The notes under the pieces were generated by a model. It had not been told where the DNA came from. It saw only the letters and a list, made by a program, of their open reading frames with translations, and ran no database searches. From Chloroflexota bacterium (GTDB taxonomy: Bacteria > Chloroflexota > Limnocylindria > Limnocylindrales > CSP1-4), in contig CANJLL010000001.1 of the NCBI GenBank assembly GCA_947475545.1, forward strand, positions 496,001-560,000: a DNA stretch of 64,000 nt, read 5' to 3'. The translations under genes were made by a program, and so were the position numbers. This document shows positions 1 through 8,748 of the stretch, piece by piece. Position 1 is the first letter of the stretch. Each line of letters opens with the position of its first letter.

Positions 1-1994
1 GACTCCAGGGTGGCGCGGCGCCCGCCCTTGTCGATCGCCGCCACCCGGCCCTCCCACCCGCCGCTCCGGCTGCGGGCGCGCTCGCCGGGTCGCCAGGATC
101 GACGCTCGTGTGGCACGACCTGGCGGGCTGCCTCCTCGGCCGCGTCGGGGCCCGGGATCGCCACGCGACCCAGGTGCTCCTCCGCGCGCGCCAGCGCGGC
201 GTCGAGGGCGGGCTCCGTGACGACCTCGCGGGCCAGGCGTTGGCGCGATTCGCTGACCTCGTCGCGGAGGGACGCGACCAGCCGTTCGGCCTCCCCGCGC
301 GCCGCACTGACGATCTCGTCCCGCTCGCGCCGTGCGCGCCTCCGCTCCTCCTCGGCCTCGGCCCGGGCCGTCGTCGCGCGCGCCTCCGCGATCCTCGCGC
401 GCTCCAGCGCCTCGCCGGTCTCCCCCTGCGTCGTGCGGATCGCAGCGAGCGTCGCCTCGAACGCCCGCTGGGCATCGGAGAGACGCGACCGCGCGTCGGC
501 AACGATCGCGGAGGCCAAGCCCAGGCGATCCGCGATGGCGAAGGCCTGCGAGCTGCCGGGCAGCCCGATGGTGAGCCGGTAGGTAGGTGAGAGTGTCTCC
601 AGGTCGAACTCGACGGACGCGTTCCGGGCGCCGGAGGCAGTCTGAGCGTAGGCCTTCAGCTCGGCGTAGTGGGTGGTCGCCGCGACCAGGGCCCCGGCCC
701 GGATGAAGTAATCGAGGAGCGCCTGGGCCAGCGCCGAGCCCTCGGTGGGATCCGTCCCGGCTCCCAGCTCGTCGAGCAGGACCAGCGTCCCGGGCCCCGC
801 CGCCGAGATGATCCGGATGATCGACCTGAGATGGCCCGAGAACGTCGACAGCGATTGCGCGATCGACTGCTCGTCGCCGATGTCGGCGAAGATGTCGCGG
901 AAGACTGGCAGGCGGCTCCCATCCGCGGCCGGCACGTGGAGCCCCGCCTGGTGCATGGCGGAGAGGAGCCCAAGCGTCCGCAGGGTGACGGTCTTGCCGC
1001 CGGTGTTGGGCCCCGTGACCACGAGTGCGCTGTAGCCATCACCCAGCCGAATGTCGATCGGGATGACCCGCCCGGACAGGCCCGGGTGGCGTGCCGACAG
1101 CAGGATCACCTCCGGCCGCACCGTTGTGGCGGCGCGCACCCCGTCCAGCTCTCCCGCCAGGATCGCCTTGGACGCCCAGAAGTCAAAACGCGCCAGCGAC
1201 TCCAGGGTCTCACGCAACTGCGGCGCGTGGGCCGCGACGTAGGCCGACAGTTCGTCGAGGATCCGGTCCACCTCGGCCTGCTGGGCCGCCTGCGCCTCGC
1301 GCCACGCGTTGCCCAGCTCCACGACCACCAGCGGCTCGACAAAGAGCGTCTGCCCGCTCCCGGAGGCATCGTGGACGATGCCCTTGACACGCCCGCGCGC
1401 ATCCGCCCGGACCGGCACCACGTAGCGCCCGTTGCGGAGCGTGACGATGGGCTCCTGGAGCGCGCTGCCCAGCTCGGAGCCCACGAGGCTGTCCAGCCGA
1501 CGTCGGAGCCGGTCGTAGGCGAAGCGGACCGCCATCCGGATCCCGCCCAGGCGGGGCGATGCTGTATCCAGCAGTTCGCCGATCGGGTCGAACGAGCGTG
1601 CCAGCGTCGAGCGCAATGCCGGCAGTGGGTGGATGCCACGGCCCAGGGCACGCAGCAGCGGCCGACGCTCGTCGGCGAGCACCGTGCCGAGCCGCGCCGC
1701 GGCGTCGAGCGTCTCTGCCAGTTCGAGGAACTGCGCCGGCTCCAGGCGCCCGCCGCGCGCCGCGCGCTCGACGGCCGGGCCGATGTCGTGGGCCGCCCCG
1801 ATCCCCGCCCCGGGGCGATCGGCGAGGAACGAGCGCGCCTGGTCGGTCTCATCGAGCCAGCGGGCCACCAGCACGGGATCGGCGCTTGGCTCCAGTGCCG
1901 CGGCGAGCCGCCGGCTGGGATCGAACTGGGCGTGGGCGGCGAGCCGTGCCCGGATCGCCGGGAACTCGAGGAGAGCGAGGGAGCGGGCGTCCAT
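1..1994 (-). CDS. mutS2: MutS2 family endonuclease/recombination suppressor (C-terminus outside window)
   Basis: Translating the minus strand from the ATG at 1994 gives at least 664 residues with no stop before base 1, so the gene is cut by the left edge. The MutS clamp/core region carries LRNGRYVVPV followed by GIVHDASGSGQTLFVEP, which is typical of MutS2. Walker A GPNTGGKT lies near residue 328 and Walker B LLDELGAGTDPTEGSAL near 405. A charged coiled-coil rich in Arg, Glu and Ala follows. The Smr nuclease domain expected at the C-terminus would lie beyond the edge and cannot be seen. MutS2 binds branched DNA or collided ribosomes and limits recombination. The gene begins 14 bases after the glycosylase stop and probably shares its transcript. 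Confidence 0.95.
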   Translation of the reverse strand, partial: MDARSLALLEFPAIRARLAAHAQFDPSRRLAAALEPSADPVLVARWLDETDQARSFLADRPGAGIGAAHDIGPAVERAARGGRLEPAQFLELAETLDAAARLGTVLADERRPLLRALGRGIHPLPALRSTLARSFDPIGELLDTASPRLGGIRMAVRFAYDRLRRRLDSLVGSELGSALQEPIVTLRNGRYVVPVRADARGRVKGIVHDASGSGQTLFVEPLVVVELGNAWREAQAAQQAEVDRILDELSAYVAAHAPQLRETLESLARFDFWASKAILAGELDGVRAATTVRPEVILLSARHPGLSGRVIPIDIRLGDGYSALVVTGPNTGGKTVTLRTLGLLSAMHQAGLHVPAADGSRLPVFRDIFADIGDEQSIAQSLSTFSGHLRSIIRIISAAGPGTLVLLDELGAGTDPTEGSALAQALLDYFIRAGALVAATTHYAELKAYAQTASGARNASVEFDLETLSPTYRLTIGLPGSSQAFAIADRLGLASAIVADARSRLSDAQRAFEATLAAIRTTQGETGEALERARIAEARATTARAEAEEERRRARRERDEIVSAARGEAERLVASLRDEVSESRQRLAREVVTEPALDAALARAEEHLGRVAIPGPDAAEEAARQVVPHERRSWRPGERARSRSGGWEGRVAAIDKGGRRATLE

Positions 1995-2008
1995 CAGTGA
2001 AGCGCCGC

Positions 2009-2752
2009 TCAGCCGAGACCGGCCGGCAGTCCGCCGGCTCCGGCACGCGTCCCCGGCCGGGACAGCGACGGGTGGCCGGCGATCCAGAGCCGCCACGGGC
2101 GAGCCACCCAGTCTGGTCCCGCGTACGCGATCCCGATCCGCGGACCAGCGACGACCGTGGGGGCCGGTTCGTCGGCAGGGGCGGCCTCGATGCGCAGCGC
2201 GTTGCGCTGGTCGAGCAGGTCCAGCCCGCTGCACGCGGTGTTCAGACCGAACGCGGCACCAACCAGGCCGGGGCCGGACGCGAGCCAATGCGCCGGCGTG
2301 GCGGCGAGCCGTCCGTGGACGAGCTCGACGCGCTCATCGTCCGCCGCGGGCGCGGCGCTATCAGCGCGCCGTCGGGTTGATGCGTCCAGCCTGGCTGCAC
2401 GCATCCCGGGGATGCCCTCCATCGGCTCCACGGCTCGGATGAGGACGGCGGCCGGTGACCCGACAGGCTCGGTAACGACATTGAGGCAGACGTGCATCCC
2501 GTAGACAAGGTACACGTATGCGATGCCGGGCCGCCCGAACATGGGCGCCGTCCGTGGGGTCAGCCCGAACCGCGCATGCGACGCGCTGTCGCCCTCTCCG
2601 ATGTACGCCTCGACATCCACAATCCGTCCAACACACCTGGGCTCCGACGAAGTGACCGTGCCGGAGGCCTCGCGGATGAGGCGGGCACCGAGCACGGCGC
2701 GGGCGGCCGGAAGCGTCGGACCGGCCAGGAGAGACCGATCAATCGAGGTCAG
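2009..2752 (-). CDS. DNA-3-methyladenine glycosylase (AAG/Mpg family)
   Basis: An AAG-family base-excision glycosylase that removes alkylated purines. The family signature [17 protein letters not shown] and the [15 protein letters not shown] strand are present, followed by [10 protein letters not shown] and [14 protein letters not shown]. The first ordinary start codon is GTG at 2695, but that would cut off an in-frame segment ([19 protein letters not shown]) that matches the family's first helix. I therefore extend to a CTG at 2752 whose bases overlap the cvpA stop as CTGA, mirroring the ATGA/GTGA junctions elsewhere in the window. ATT at 2743 is another option. The product from CTG is 247 residues. 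The family call is firm; the start is inference. Confidence 0.85.
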   Translation of the reverse strand: MTSIDRSLLAGPTLPAARAVLGARLIREASGTVTSSEPRCVGRIVDVEAYIGEGDSASHARFGLTPRTAPMFGRPGIAYVYLVYGMHVCLNVVTEPVGSPAAVLIRAVEPMEGIPGMRAARLDASTRRRADSAAPAADDERVELVHGRLAATPAHWLASGPGLVGAAFGLNTACSGLDLLDQRNALRIEAAPADEPAPTVVAGPRIGIAYAGPDWVARPWRLWIAGHPSLSRPGTRAGAGGLPAGLG

Positions 2753-3339
2753 GAGGGCTGCCCCGGGCCCGGGAACGCGTTCTTGATCTGGTCGGGCATG
2801 AAGACGTCGAAGACCTTGTCGAACCCGGGAATCAGCACATCACGAAAGAGATTGTCGGCCGCGGAGCCATCGAGGCTGTCGTGGAAGCCGCGCAGGACCG
2901 GCAGCTCGTTGCTGGCAGGAACGGCGTAGCCATGGAAGAACGGGTCGATGATCGCCACGATCGCCAGCATGATGACCATGCCCTGCACGACGCCCAGGAG
3001 ACCGGCGGTGACGTCCTCGAGCAGCGGCGTCCGGGGCCACAGCGAGACCGGCTTGTAGTAGACCTGGGTTGCCAGCGCAAACGTGATGGCCAGCGCGGCG
3101 AAGATCACGCCGAAGCCGATCATCCGGCTGTAGTCGGCCGGAAACTGGGTCCAGTTGTGGACGAGGAAGTCCCCGACGGGCTGCCGGAGGTTGGCGGCCA
3201 GGACGAACGAGAACGTCACGGTGATGACACCCAGCAGGCGGCGGATGACACCCTGGACGTAGCCCAGCACGAACATGCCGAGCAGGAAGGCGACGAACAG
3301 CAGGTCGAAGACCTGGATCGAGTCGATGAAGTCCGTCAT
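2749..3339 (-). CDS. CvpA family inner-membrane protein
   Basis: A 196-residue membrane protein that resembles CvpA, which is tied to colicin V export in enterobacteria and more widely to envelope stress. Its N-terminus ([20 protein letters not shown]) is the family's glycine-containing first helix. Three more hydrophobic stretches follow around residues 40-55, 70-95 and 120-145, then a soluble tail. The ATG at 3339 is preceded by GGGAGCT and was preferred over an upstream in-frame GTG that lacks hydrophobic sequence. A good promoter lies at 3407-3436, so cvpA probably heads the cvpA-glycosylase-mutS2 transcript. The substrate or role in this organism is unknown. Confidence 0.8.
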   Translation of the reverse strand: MTDFIDSIQVFDLLFVAFLLGMFVLGYVQGVIRRLLGVITVTFSFVLAANLRQPVGDFLVHNWTQFPADYSRMIGFGVIFAALAITFALATQVYYKPVSLWPRTPLLEDVTAGLLGVVQGMVIMLAIVAIIDPFFHGYAVPASNELPVLRGFHDSLDGSAADNLFRDVLIPGFDKVFDVFMPDQIKNAFPGPGQPS

Positions 3340-3406
3340 GCGCAACGGAGCTCCCTGGCAGTGGTGGGACGAAGACCGGAGGAGGCTGGACGCGACCGCC
3401 GGCCCA

Positions 3407-3436
3407 AGCGTACCAGCGGGCATTTGGTGCAGGCAA
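3407..3436 (-). promoter_or_regulatory. Candidate sigma70-type promoter for cvpA-mpg-mutS2
   Basis: On the minus strand TTGCCT (3436-3431) and TACGCT (3412-3407) are separated by 18 bases, and TGG sits just before the -10. Transcription would start near 3400, about 60 bases before the cvpA ATG. Confidence 0.5.
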
Positions 3437-3508
3437 CCCGACCGTTGGCGCCCGCCGTCGCCCACGGAAGTCCTGCCGTCGAGTGGACAAGCGGGGCCGA
3501 AGCCGGAC

Positions 3509-6007
3509 TCAGGATCGGATGCGGCCCCCGACCAGGGCTGCGACGGATGCGGTCACCTCGGTCACGGCTGCCTCGATCTCCTGCTCCGTCGTGGTCCGGT
3601 CCCCGGAGGAGAACACGAGACGGTAGGCAAGGCTCCGCTCACCCGCCGACAGCGGGGCGCCCTGGTAGATGTCAAACAACGTCACGGTCTTGAGCAACTC
3701 GCCCCCCGCGGACCGGATGGCGGCCTCGACGGCGGCTGCTGGAATCTCCCGGGCAACCACGATGGCGAGGTCCCGTTCGGACGCCTGGAAGCGCGGTGGC
3801 GGCGTGGAGCGGACGTCCGGCCGTGCCCCACCCGAGAGGCCGGCGACCGACAGCTCGGCGACCACCAGGCGATCCGTCCGGAGCTCCCAGGCCTCGAGCA
3901 GCCGCGGATGCAGCTCCCCGACGCGGCCGCCCAGGCACAGCCGGCCCGAAGCGTCACGGCCCGACAGGCGTGCCGCGCGACCCGGGTGCAACACACCCTC
4001 GTTGGTCAGTGGTGCCCACGACGGCTCCAGGCGGAGGCTGCGGCAGAGCATCTCCGCGAGGCCCTTGGCGTCGTCGAGGTCCACCGGCCGCGCCGGACGA
4101 TTCCAGGCGGCCGGATCGCCCGCGCCGGTCAGGGCCAGGCCGGCTCGCCACCATTCGATGGCGTGCTCACCGGAGCGCCCGTATCCCTTGCCGATCTCGA
4201 AGATGGCCATGTCCTGGCGGCCATGGCGCAGGTTTGCCGAGACGACATCGGCGAGGCTGCCAACCAGGCCCTGGCGGAGGATCGCGTGCTCACTCGAGAG
4301 CGGGTTGGTGACCGTGATGGGTGACCCCTCGGCCGCGGTCTCGCCCTGGGCGGCGATGTCGGCGCTGGACCACCCGAAGACCTCGCCGTGACGCGGCGAG
4401 ACGAGGGCGAGCGTGACCACCTCGGTCAGGCCGGCACCGGCCAGGGTCGCGCGGACGGCGTCGCGCAGCTCCAGCGGGTCGGGTCGCCAGGCCGGCATGG
4501 GCGTGCGGGGGAGCATGGCGGGGACCAGCTCGTAGCCGCGGACGCGCGAGACTTCCTCGGCGATGTCGGCCTCGATGAGGATGTCCCGCCGCCACGTCGG
4601 CACCACGGCAAGGAGTGTCTCGGTGGTTCCGGCCGGGACGGAGAGCGGCCGGGTGCCCGCAGCGATCACGATCGTGGCGGAGGCCGGGACTGCCTCCTCC
4701 GTGGCGACGCCCACGCGGCGCAGCAGGTCGCGCTGCTCCGCGGTGGACAGTGCCGTGCCCAGCAGGCGGTTGACCCGCGATGGACGGAACGCGACACGCT
4801 CCTCGCGCGGCTCCTCCGGATTGGTGTCGACGCGGCCCGGCGCCACCTCGCCGCCGGCCCACGCCGCGACCAGCTGCGCGGTTCGGTCGGCGCCGATGCG
4901 GGCCAGGCGTAGCTCCTGGCCCTTCTCGAAGCGAAGGCTGGCCTCCGAGCGGAGCGCATAGCGCTGCCCGGTCCGCCGGATGGAGATTGGGTCGAAGACG
5001 GCCGACTCGACGATGACCTCGGTGGTGGCGTCCCCGATCTCCGAGCCGGCCCCGCCCATGATCCCGGCGATGGCCAGCGGCCCACGCGGATCCGCGATCA
5101 GGAGCGTGTCGTCAGCCAGGTGGCGGTCAACGTGGTCAAGCGTCTCGATGCGCTCACCGGCCACGGCCCGGCGCACCACGATCCGGCCATCATGGATGGC
5201 GGCGGCATCAAAGGTGTGGATGGGCTTCCCCATCTCCAGCATCACGTAGTTGCTGGCGTCGACGACGTTGCTGACCGGCCGCATGCCGGCCGCGAGGAGG
5301 CGCATCTGGACCTGGTCCGGCGACGGCCCGATCCGGACGCCGCTCACCCAGCGGCCCACGAACCTCGCGCACAGGTCGGGGTCCTGGACGGTCACTGTGA
5401 GGCGCTCGCCCACCGGCCGACCCGATTCGACGACGTGAATCTCGGGCCAGCGCACCGGGGCGCCCGTCACGGCGGCCACTTCGCGAGCCAGGCCCAGGAT
5501 GCTCAGAGCATCGCCGCGGTTGGGCTTGACGTCCACGTCGAGCACCACGTCGCCCAGGAGATCCACGAGGGCCACACCCAGCGGCATGTCTGCCGGCAGG
5601 ATCAGGATCCCCTCCCCGTCCGACGTGATCCGGAGCTCGTCGCCGGAGCACAGCATCCCCGCGCTGGCGATCCCCATCTTCTCGGTGCGCTCGATCCGCC
5701 GATCGCCCGGGAGGACGGCGCCCGGCAGTGCCACCGGCACGCGCTGGCCCGGGGCGATGTTGTGGGCGCCGCACACGATCTGGAGCGGCTCGCCGGAGCC
5801 GATGGAGACGGTGGTCAGGTGGAGCCGGTCGGCGCGCGGGTGCGGATCGACGGTCAGCAACTCGCCCACCACGACGTTTTGCCACTCGGCGCCCCAGCGC
5901 TCGACGCCCTTGACCTCCATGCCCAGGAGGGTCAGGCGCTCGGCCAGCTGCTCGGGGGTGAGCTGGATGTCGACGTACTCCCGGAGCCAGGACAGCGGCA
6001 CCCTCAT
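3509..6007 (-). CDS. pheT: Phenylalanyl-tRNA synthetase beta subunit
   Basis: Forms the alpha2-beta2 enzyme that charges tRNA-Phe. The 832 residues include the N-terminal tRNA-binding (EMAP-like) domain around residues 40-150, the B3/B4 editing region around 210-390 (LEMGKPIHTFD, IAGIMGGAGSEI), the B5 domain around 400-480, a core synthetase-like domain, and a C-terminal ferredoxin-fold anticodon-binding domain ending near FSSGDRTTTEQEI. The start MRVPLSWLREYVD matches the family N-terminus exactly. Its ATG overlaps the pheS stop as ATGA (6004-6007), so translation is probably coupled. Confidence 0.97.
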   Translation of the reverse strand: MRVPLSWLREYVDIQLTPEQLAERLTLLGMEVKGVERWGAEWQNVVVGELLTVDPHPRADRLHLTTVSIGSGEPLQIVCGAHNIAPGQRVPVALPGAVLPGDRRIERTEKMGIASAGMLCSGDELRITSDGEGILILPADMPLGVALVDLLGDVVLDVDVKPNRGDALSILGLAREVAAVTGAPVRWPEIHVVESGRPVGERLTVTVQDPDLCARFVGRWVSGVRIGPSPDQVQMRLLAAGMRPVSNVVDASNYVMLEMGKPIHTFDAAAIHDGRIVVRRAVAGERIETLDHVDRHLADDTLLIADPRGPLAIAGIMGGAGSEIGDATTEVIVESAVFDPISIRRTGQRYALRSEASLRFEKGQELRLARIGADRTAQLVAAWAGGEVAPGRVDTNPEEPREERVAFRPSRVNRLLGTALSTAEQRDLLRRVGVATEEAVPASATIVIAAGTRPLSVPAGTTETLLAVVPTWRRDILIEADIAEEVSRVRGYELVPAMLPRTPMPAWRPDPLELRDAVRATLAGAGLTEVVTLALVSPRHGEVFGWSSADIAAQGETAAEGSPITVTNPLSSEHAILRQGLVGSLADVVSANLRHGRQDMAIFEIGKGYGRSGEHAIEWWRAGLALTGAGDPAAWNRPARPVDLDDAKGLAEMLCRSLRLEPSWAPLTNEGVLHPGRAARLSGRDASGRLCLGGRVGELHPRLLEAWELRTDRLVVAELSVAGLSGGARPDVRSTPPPRFQASERDLAIVVAREIPAAAVEAAIRSAGGELLKTVTLFDIYQGAPLSAGERSLAYRLVFSSGDRTTTEQEIEAAVTEVTASVAALVGGRIRS

Positions 6008-7044
6008 CGGAACTGCTCCAGGAAGCGCAGGTCGTTCTCCATGTACAGGCGCAGATCGCCCACGGAATGGCGGAGGTTGGCGATCCGCTCCACGCCCATC
6101 CCAAACGCAAAGCCCTGGTAGCGCTCCGGGTCCAGACCGCCGTACTGCAGCACGACCGGGTGGACCATGCCAGCCCCCAGGATCGTCATCCAGCCGCTCC
6201 GCGAACACGCCGGGCAGCCCGACCCGCCGCACACGACGCACTCCACGTCGAAGGCGACCGACGGCTCCGTGAACGGGTAGTAGCCGGGCCGGAAGCGCGT
6301 CCGCTTGCCCTGGCCGAACATGGCCTGGGCGAACTGGTCGAGCAGGCCACGCAGGTCGCCCAGCGTGGTGCCCTCGTCGATCATCAGTCCCTCGACCTGG
6401 AAGAACTCCGAGGCGTGTGACGCGTCGATGGCCTCGTACCGGAAGCAGCGTCCGGGCAGGAGCGCCCGGATGGGCGGCGTGCTGGCATGCATCACCCGGA
6501 TCTGGCCGGGCGACGTGTGGGTCCGCAGCAGCTTGCCGTCGATGTCGACGTACAGGGTGTCCCACAGGTCCCGTGCCGGGTGGTCCGGCGGGATGTTCAG
6601 CATCTGGAAGTTGGTGAGGTCGTCCTCGACCTCCGGACCTTCGTGGACCACGAAGCCAAACTGGCTGAAGATCTCGGCGATTCGTCCGGCGGTCTCCACG
6701 ATGGGGTGGAGGGAGCCTCGGCGAATGGGGCGACCCGGCGTGGTGACATCCACGGTCTCGGCCCGGAAGCGGGCCTCGAGCTCCTGGGCGCGCAACTCCA
6801 CGCCACGGGCCTGGAAGACGTCCTCAACGGCCACCCGGACGGCGTTGGCGACCGCGCCCACGCGCGGCCGGTCATCCGTGGGCAGCCCGCCGATGCCACG
6901 CAGGACCACGCCGAGACGGCCCTTCTTGCCCAGGACGTCCACTTCAAGGGCGGCGAGAGCCGCCACCTCCTGGGTGTCCGCGATGGCAGCCACGACCTCG
7001 TCGCGCAGCGCCTCGAGATCGCGGGTCAGGCCGGCGAGATCCAC
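6004..7044 (-). CDS. pheS: Phenylalanyl-tRNA synthetase alpha subunit
   Basis: Catalytic subunit of the tRNA-Phe charging enzyme, 346 residues. An N-terminal coiled-coil (about 1-90) precedes the class II core with HPIVETAGRIAEIFSQFGF, the motif 2 region RCFRYEAIDASH, the zinc-ribbon-like insert CVVCGGSGCPACSRSGW and motif 3 GFAFGMGVERIANLRH. The start is GTG at 7044, chosen because GGAAGGA lies six bases upstream and the N-terminus then aligns with the family. The Pro/Arg-rich reading frame further upstream looks non-coding. A strong hairpin sits 54 bases before the start (7098-7129). Confidence 0.97.
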   Translation of the reverse strand: MDLAGLTRDLEALRDEVVAAIADTQEVAALAALEVDVLGKKGRLGVVLRGIGGLPTDDRPRVGAVANAVRVAVEDVFQARGVELRAQELEARFRAETVDVTTPGRPIRRGSLHPIVETAGRIAEIFSQFGFVVHEGPEVEDDLTNFQMLNIPPDHPARDLWDTLYVDIDGKLLRTHTSPGQIRVMHASTPPIRALLPGRCFRYEAIDASHASEFFQVEGLMIDEGTTLGDLRGLLDQFAQAMFGQGKRTRFRPGYYPFTEPSVAFDVECVVCGGSGCPACSRSGWMTILGAGMVHPVVLQYGGLDPERYQGFAFGMGVERIANLRHSVGDLRLYMENDLRFLEQFR

Positions 7045-7097
7045 GGCGTCCTTCCTGGTAGTGGCGAGGGGAGGCGGCTGGCCGGCCCGGGAATCAT

Positions 7098-7129
7098 GAG
7101 CCCTCGATCGTCCGCGACGTCGAGGGCTC
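7098..7129 (-). terminator. Perfect 10-bp hairpin between rplT and pheS (terminator or attenuator)
   Basis: GAGCCCTCGA (7098-7107) and TCGAGGGCTC (7120-7129) are exact inverted repeats around a 12-base loop that itself contains TCG/CGA. No clear U-run follows on the minus strand (ATGATTCC). The hairpin could end the infC-rpmI-rplT message, or act in a pheS leader. Confidence 0.45.
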
Positions 7130-7162
7130 GATGCTCCGGGTTCCGCGGGGAAGCCGGCGGGA

Positions 7163-7513
7163 TCAGGCGCCCTTGGCGATCTCGGCAATCTGCTTGAACG
7201 TGCCGGCGTCGCGAATGGCGATATCGGCAAGGATCTTGCGGTCGATCGCGACGTTGGCGAGCTTCAGGCCGGCAATGAAGCGGCCGTAGGTGACGCCGTT
7301 GAGGCGGGCGGCCGCATTGATGCGAACGATCCAGAGACCACGCATCTGGCGCTTGCGCTGCTTGCGGTCACGCGTGGCATACGCCATCGCGTGGAGCAGT
7401 GCCTCGCGTGCCGGCTTGATCAGTCGCGAGCGAGTGCCGCGTCGGCCCTCTGCGTCGTGGAGAAGGCGCTTGTGGCGCTTGTGGGACGTTACGCCCCGCT
7501 TGACTCGAGCCAT
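7163..7513 (-). CDS. rplT: 50S ribosomal protein L20
   Basis: A 116-residue basic protein with the L20 N-terminal tail (MARVKRGVTSHKRHKRLL) and the RDRKQRKRQMRGLWIVRINAA signature, ending in an acidic-to-helical domain. It binds 23S rRNA early in large-subunit assembly. It lies 13 bases after rpmI in the conserved infC-rpmI-rplT order. In several bacteria L20 represses this operon by binding its leader; no such site was identified here. Confidence 0.98.
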   Translation of the reverse strand: MARVKRGVTSHKRHKRLLHDAEGRRGTRSRLIKPAREALLHAMAYATRDRKQRKRQMRGLWIVRINAAARLNGVTYGRFIAGLKLANVAIDRKILADIAIRDAGTFKQIAEIAKGA

Positions 7514-7526
7514 GTCCGGTCAGCTC

Positions 7527-7724
7527 CTAGAGGTAGGGCAGCAGCCGGCGAACGGCGCTGGCGTGGGTGCCGCCGACCAGGGACTTGCCGGCGTAGCGGC
7601 GGGTCCGGCGGGACGACTTGAGCTCGAGGTGGTGGCCGCGACAGGAGCGGACGCGGATCACCTTGCCGCTGCCGGACACGCCCAGTCGCTTCTGGGCGGC
7701 CTTGTGGCTCTTCATCTTGGGCAC
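7527..7724 (-). CDS. rpmI: 50S ribosomal protein L35
   Basis: A 65-residue basic ribosomal protein with the L35 pattern MPKMKSHKAAQKRLGVSGSG and a C-terminal Arg/Leu-rich helix. The start is GTG at 7724, with GGAGAG in the end of infC as its ribosome site. It sits seven bases after the infC stop, so the two are almost certainly co-transcribed. Confidence 0.97.
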   Translation of the reverse strand: MPKMKSHKAAQKRLGVSGSGKVIRVRSCRGHHLELKSSRRTRRYAGKSLVGGTHASAVRRLLPYL

Positions 7725-7731
7725 GGTGATC

Positions 7732-8592
7732 TCACTCTCCTGTCGTGGCCGGCGGCGTGGCCGGCGTCTTGACCGCCCGGGGGGCCCGCGGGGCCTTGAC
7801 CGGTGCAGCGGGCCGCTCCATCACGGGAGCGGCGTCCTGGGCTTCCTGGGCGACCGTCGACGATGCCTGGGGCTCCGACGCTGCAGCGGGCTCCGCTGCA
7901 GCGACCGGCTCCGGCGCCGCGACCGGCTCCGGGGACGCTGCACCAGGCTCCTCTGCGGCGACCGGCTCAGCCACGATCGGATCGATCGCGACTGTCTCGG
8001 GCGCCATGGCGGCCGGCTGATCCACCGCTTCGGAGGCTTCCTCTTCGGCGTGGGCCTTGGCCGGTGCCTCATGCACCTTGGGCTTGTGCGTGGAGGCGAC
8101 GGTCACGTACATCGACTTCCCCTCGAAGATCGGTGTCCGCTCGACCACCCCATGGTCCTTGATCTGCTCGCCGAACTTGGTCAGCAGGTTGCGTCCCAAC
8201 TCCGGGTGCGTGAGCTCCCGGCCGCGGAAGCGGACGGTCACCTTGATCCGATCGCCCTCCTCGAGGAACTCGATCGCACGATGCAGCTTGGTCTCGAAGT
8301 CGCCGATGCCGATCTTGGGCGTGAGGCGGACTTCCTTGAACGTCACCGAGCGCTGGCGGCGCTTGGCCTCTTTCTCCCGCTTGGTCAGCTCGTACTTGTA
8401 GTGACCGAAGTCGAGGAACTTGACCACGGGGGGGACCGCCATGGGCGCGACCTCGACCAGATCGAGTCCGCGCTCCTGCGCCATCTGGAGAGCCGCTGGC
8501 GTGGCCATGACGCCAAGCTGATTGCCCTCTTCATCGACCACCCGGACCTGTGGGATCCGGATCATCTGGTTGATGCGCAGATCTCGGCTGAT
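7732..8592 (-). CDS. infC: Translation initiation factor IF-3 with rare AUC start and long Ala/Pro tail
   Basis: IF-3 binds the 30S subunit and rejects wrong start codons. The N domain (IRIPQVRVVDEEGNQLGVM) and C domain (EVRLTPKIGIGDFETKL, VTVRFRGRELTHPELG) are complete by about residue 175. The first ATG (8565) would lose the conserved ISRDLRINQ segment. In frame just upstream, ATC at 8592 has AGGGGG six bases before it and a stop codon 36 bases beyond it, so AUC is the best start. Many infC genes use AUU or AUC for autoregulation. The last roughly 110 residues are a low-complexity Ala/Pro/Glu tail, unusual because typical IF-3 is about 180 residues; this product is 286. Confidence 0.93.
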   Translation of the reverse strand: MSRDLRINQMIRIPQVRVVDEEGNQLGVMATPAALQMAQERGLDLVEVAPMAVPPVVKFLDFGHYKYELTKREKEAKRRQRSVTFKEVRLTPKIGIGDFETKLHRAIEFLEEGDRIKVTVRFRGRELTHPELGRNLLTKFGEQIKDHGVVERTPIFEGKSMYVTVASTHKPKVHEAPAKAHAEEEASEAVDQPAAMAPETVAIDPIVAEPVAAEEPGAASPEPVAAPEPVAAAEPAAASEPQASSTVAQEAQDAAPVMERPAAPVKAPRAPRAVKTPATPPATTGE

Positions 8593-8628
8593 GGTGTACC
8601 CCCTGAGACGTTGACCGCATGATAGTCA

Positions 8629-8646
8629 GCAGCCGCCATCGGCTGC
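8629..8646 (-). other. Hairpin in the infC leader
   Basis: GCAGCCG and CGGCTGC form a perfect 7-bp stem with a four-base loop, located between the infC promoter and start codon. No U-run follows. It could affect infC expression; this is inference. Confidence 0.35.
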
Positions 8647-8680
8647 GGGCACGCCGCAGCACGGGCGCGGTTGTCGCGGG

Positions 8681-8710
8681 ACTATAGCACAGGGCTTTTG
8701 CCATCGGCAA
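8681..8710 (-). promoter_or_regulatory. Promoter of infC-rpmI-rplT
   Basis: On the minus strand TTGCCG (8710-8705) and TATAGT (8686-8681) are 18 bases apart, with an extended -10 (TGC before TATAGT). Transcription would begin near 8674, giving a leader of about 80 bases before the AUC start. Confidence 0.6.
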
Positions 8711-8748
8711 TTGCGCGGACGTCCCCGCGGGCGTGGCGCACCTCGCGG

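Noticed and set aside
1-1994. mutS2 as a pseudogene because no stop is seen
   Set aside because: The frame is simply cut by the window edge; all motifs up to the coiled-coil are intact.
669-2000. Long open frame (443 codons) on the plus strand opposite mutS2
   Set aside because: Arg/Gly/Pro-rich translation with no family features; it is an antisense shadow of the clearly recognisable MutS2 frame.
3509-6565. Extended N-terminus for PheT (start upstream at 6565)
   Set aside because: The extension overlaps pheS out of frame and the family N-terminus begins exactly at the ATG at 6007.
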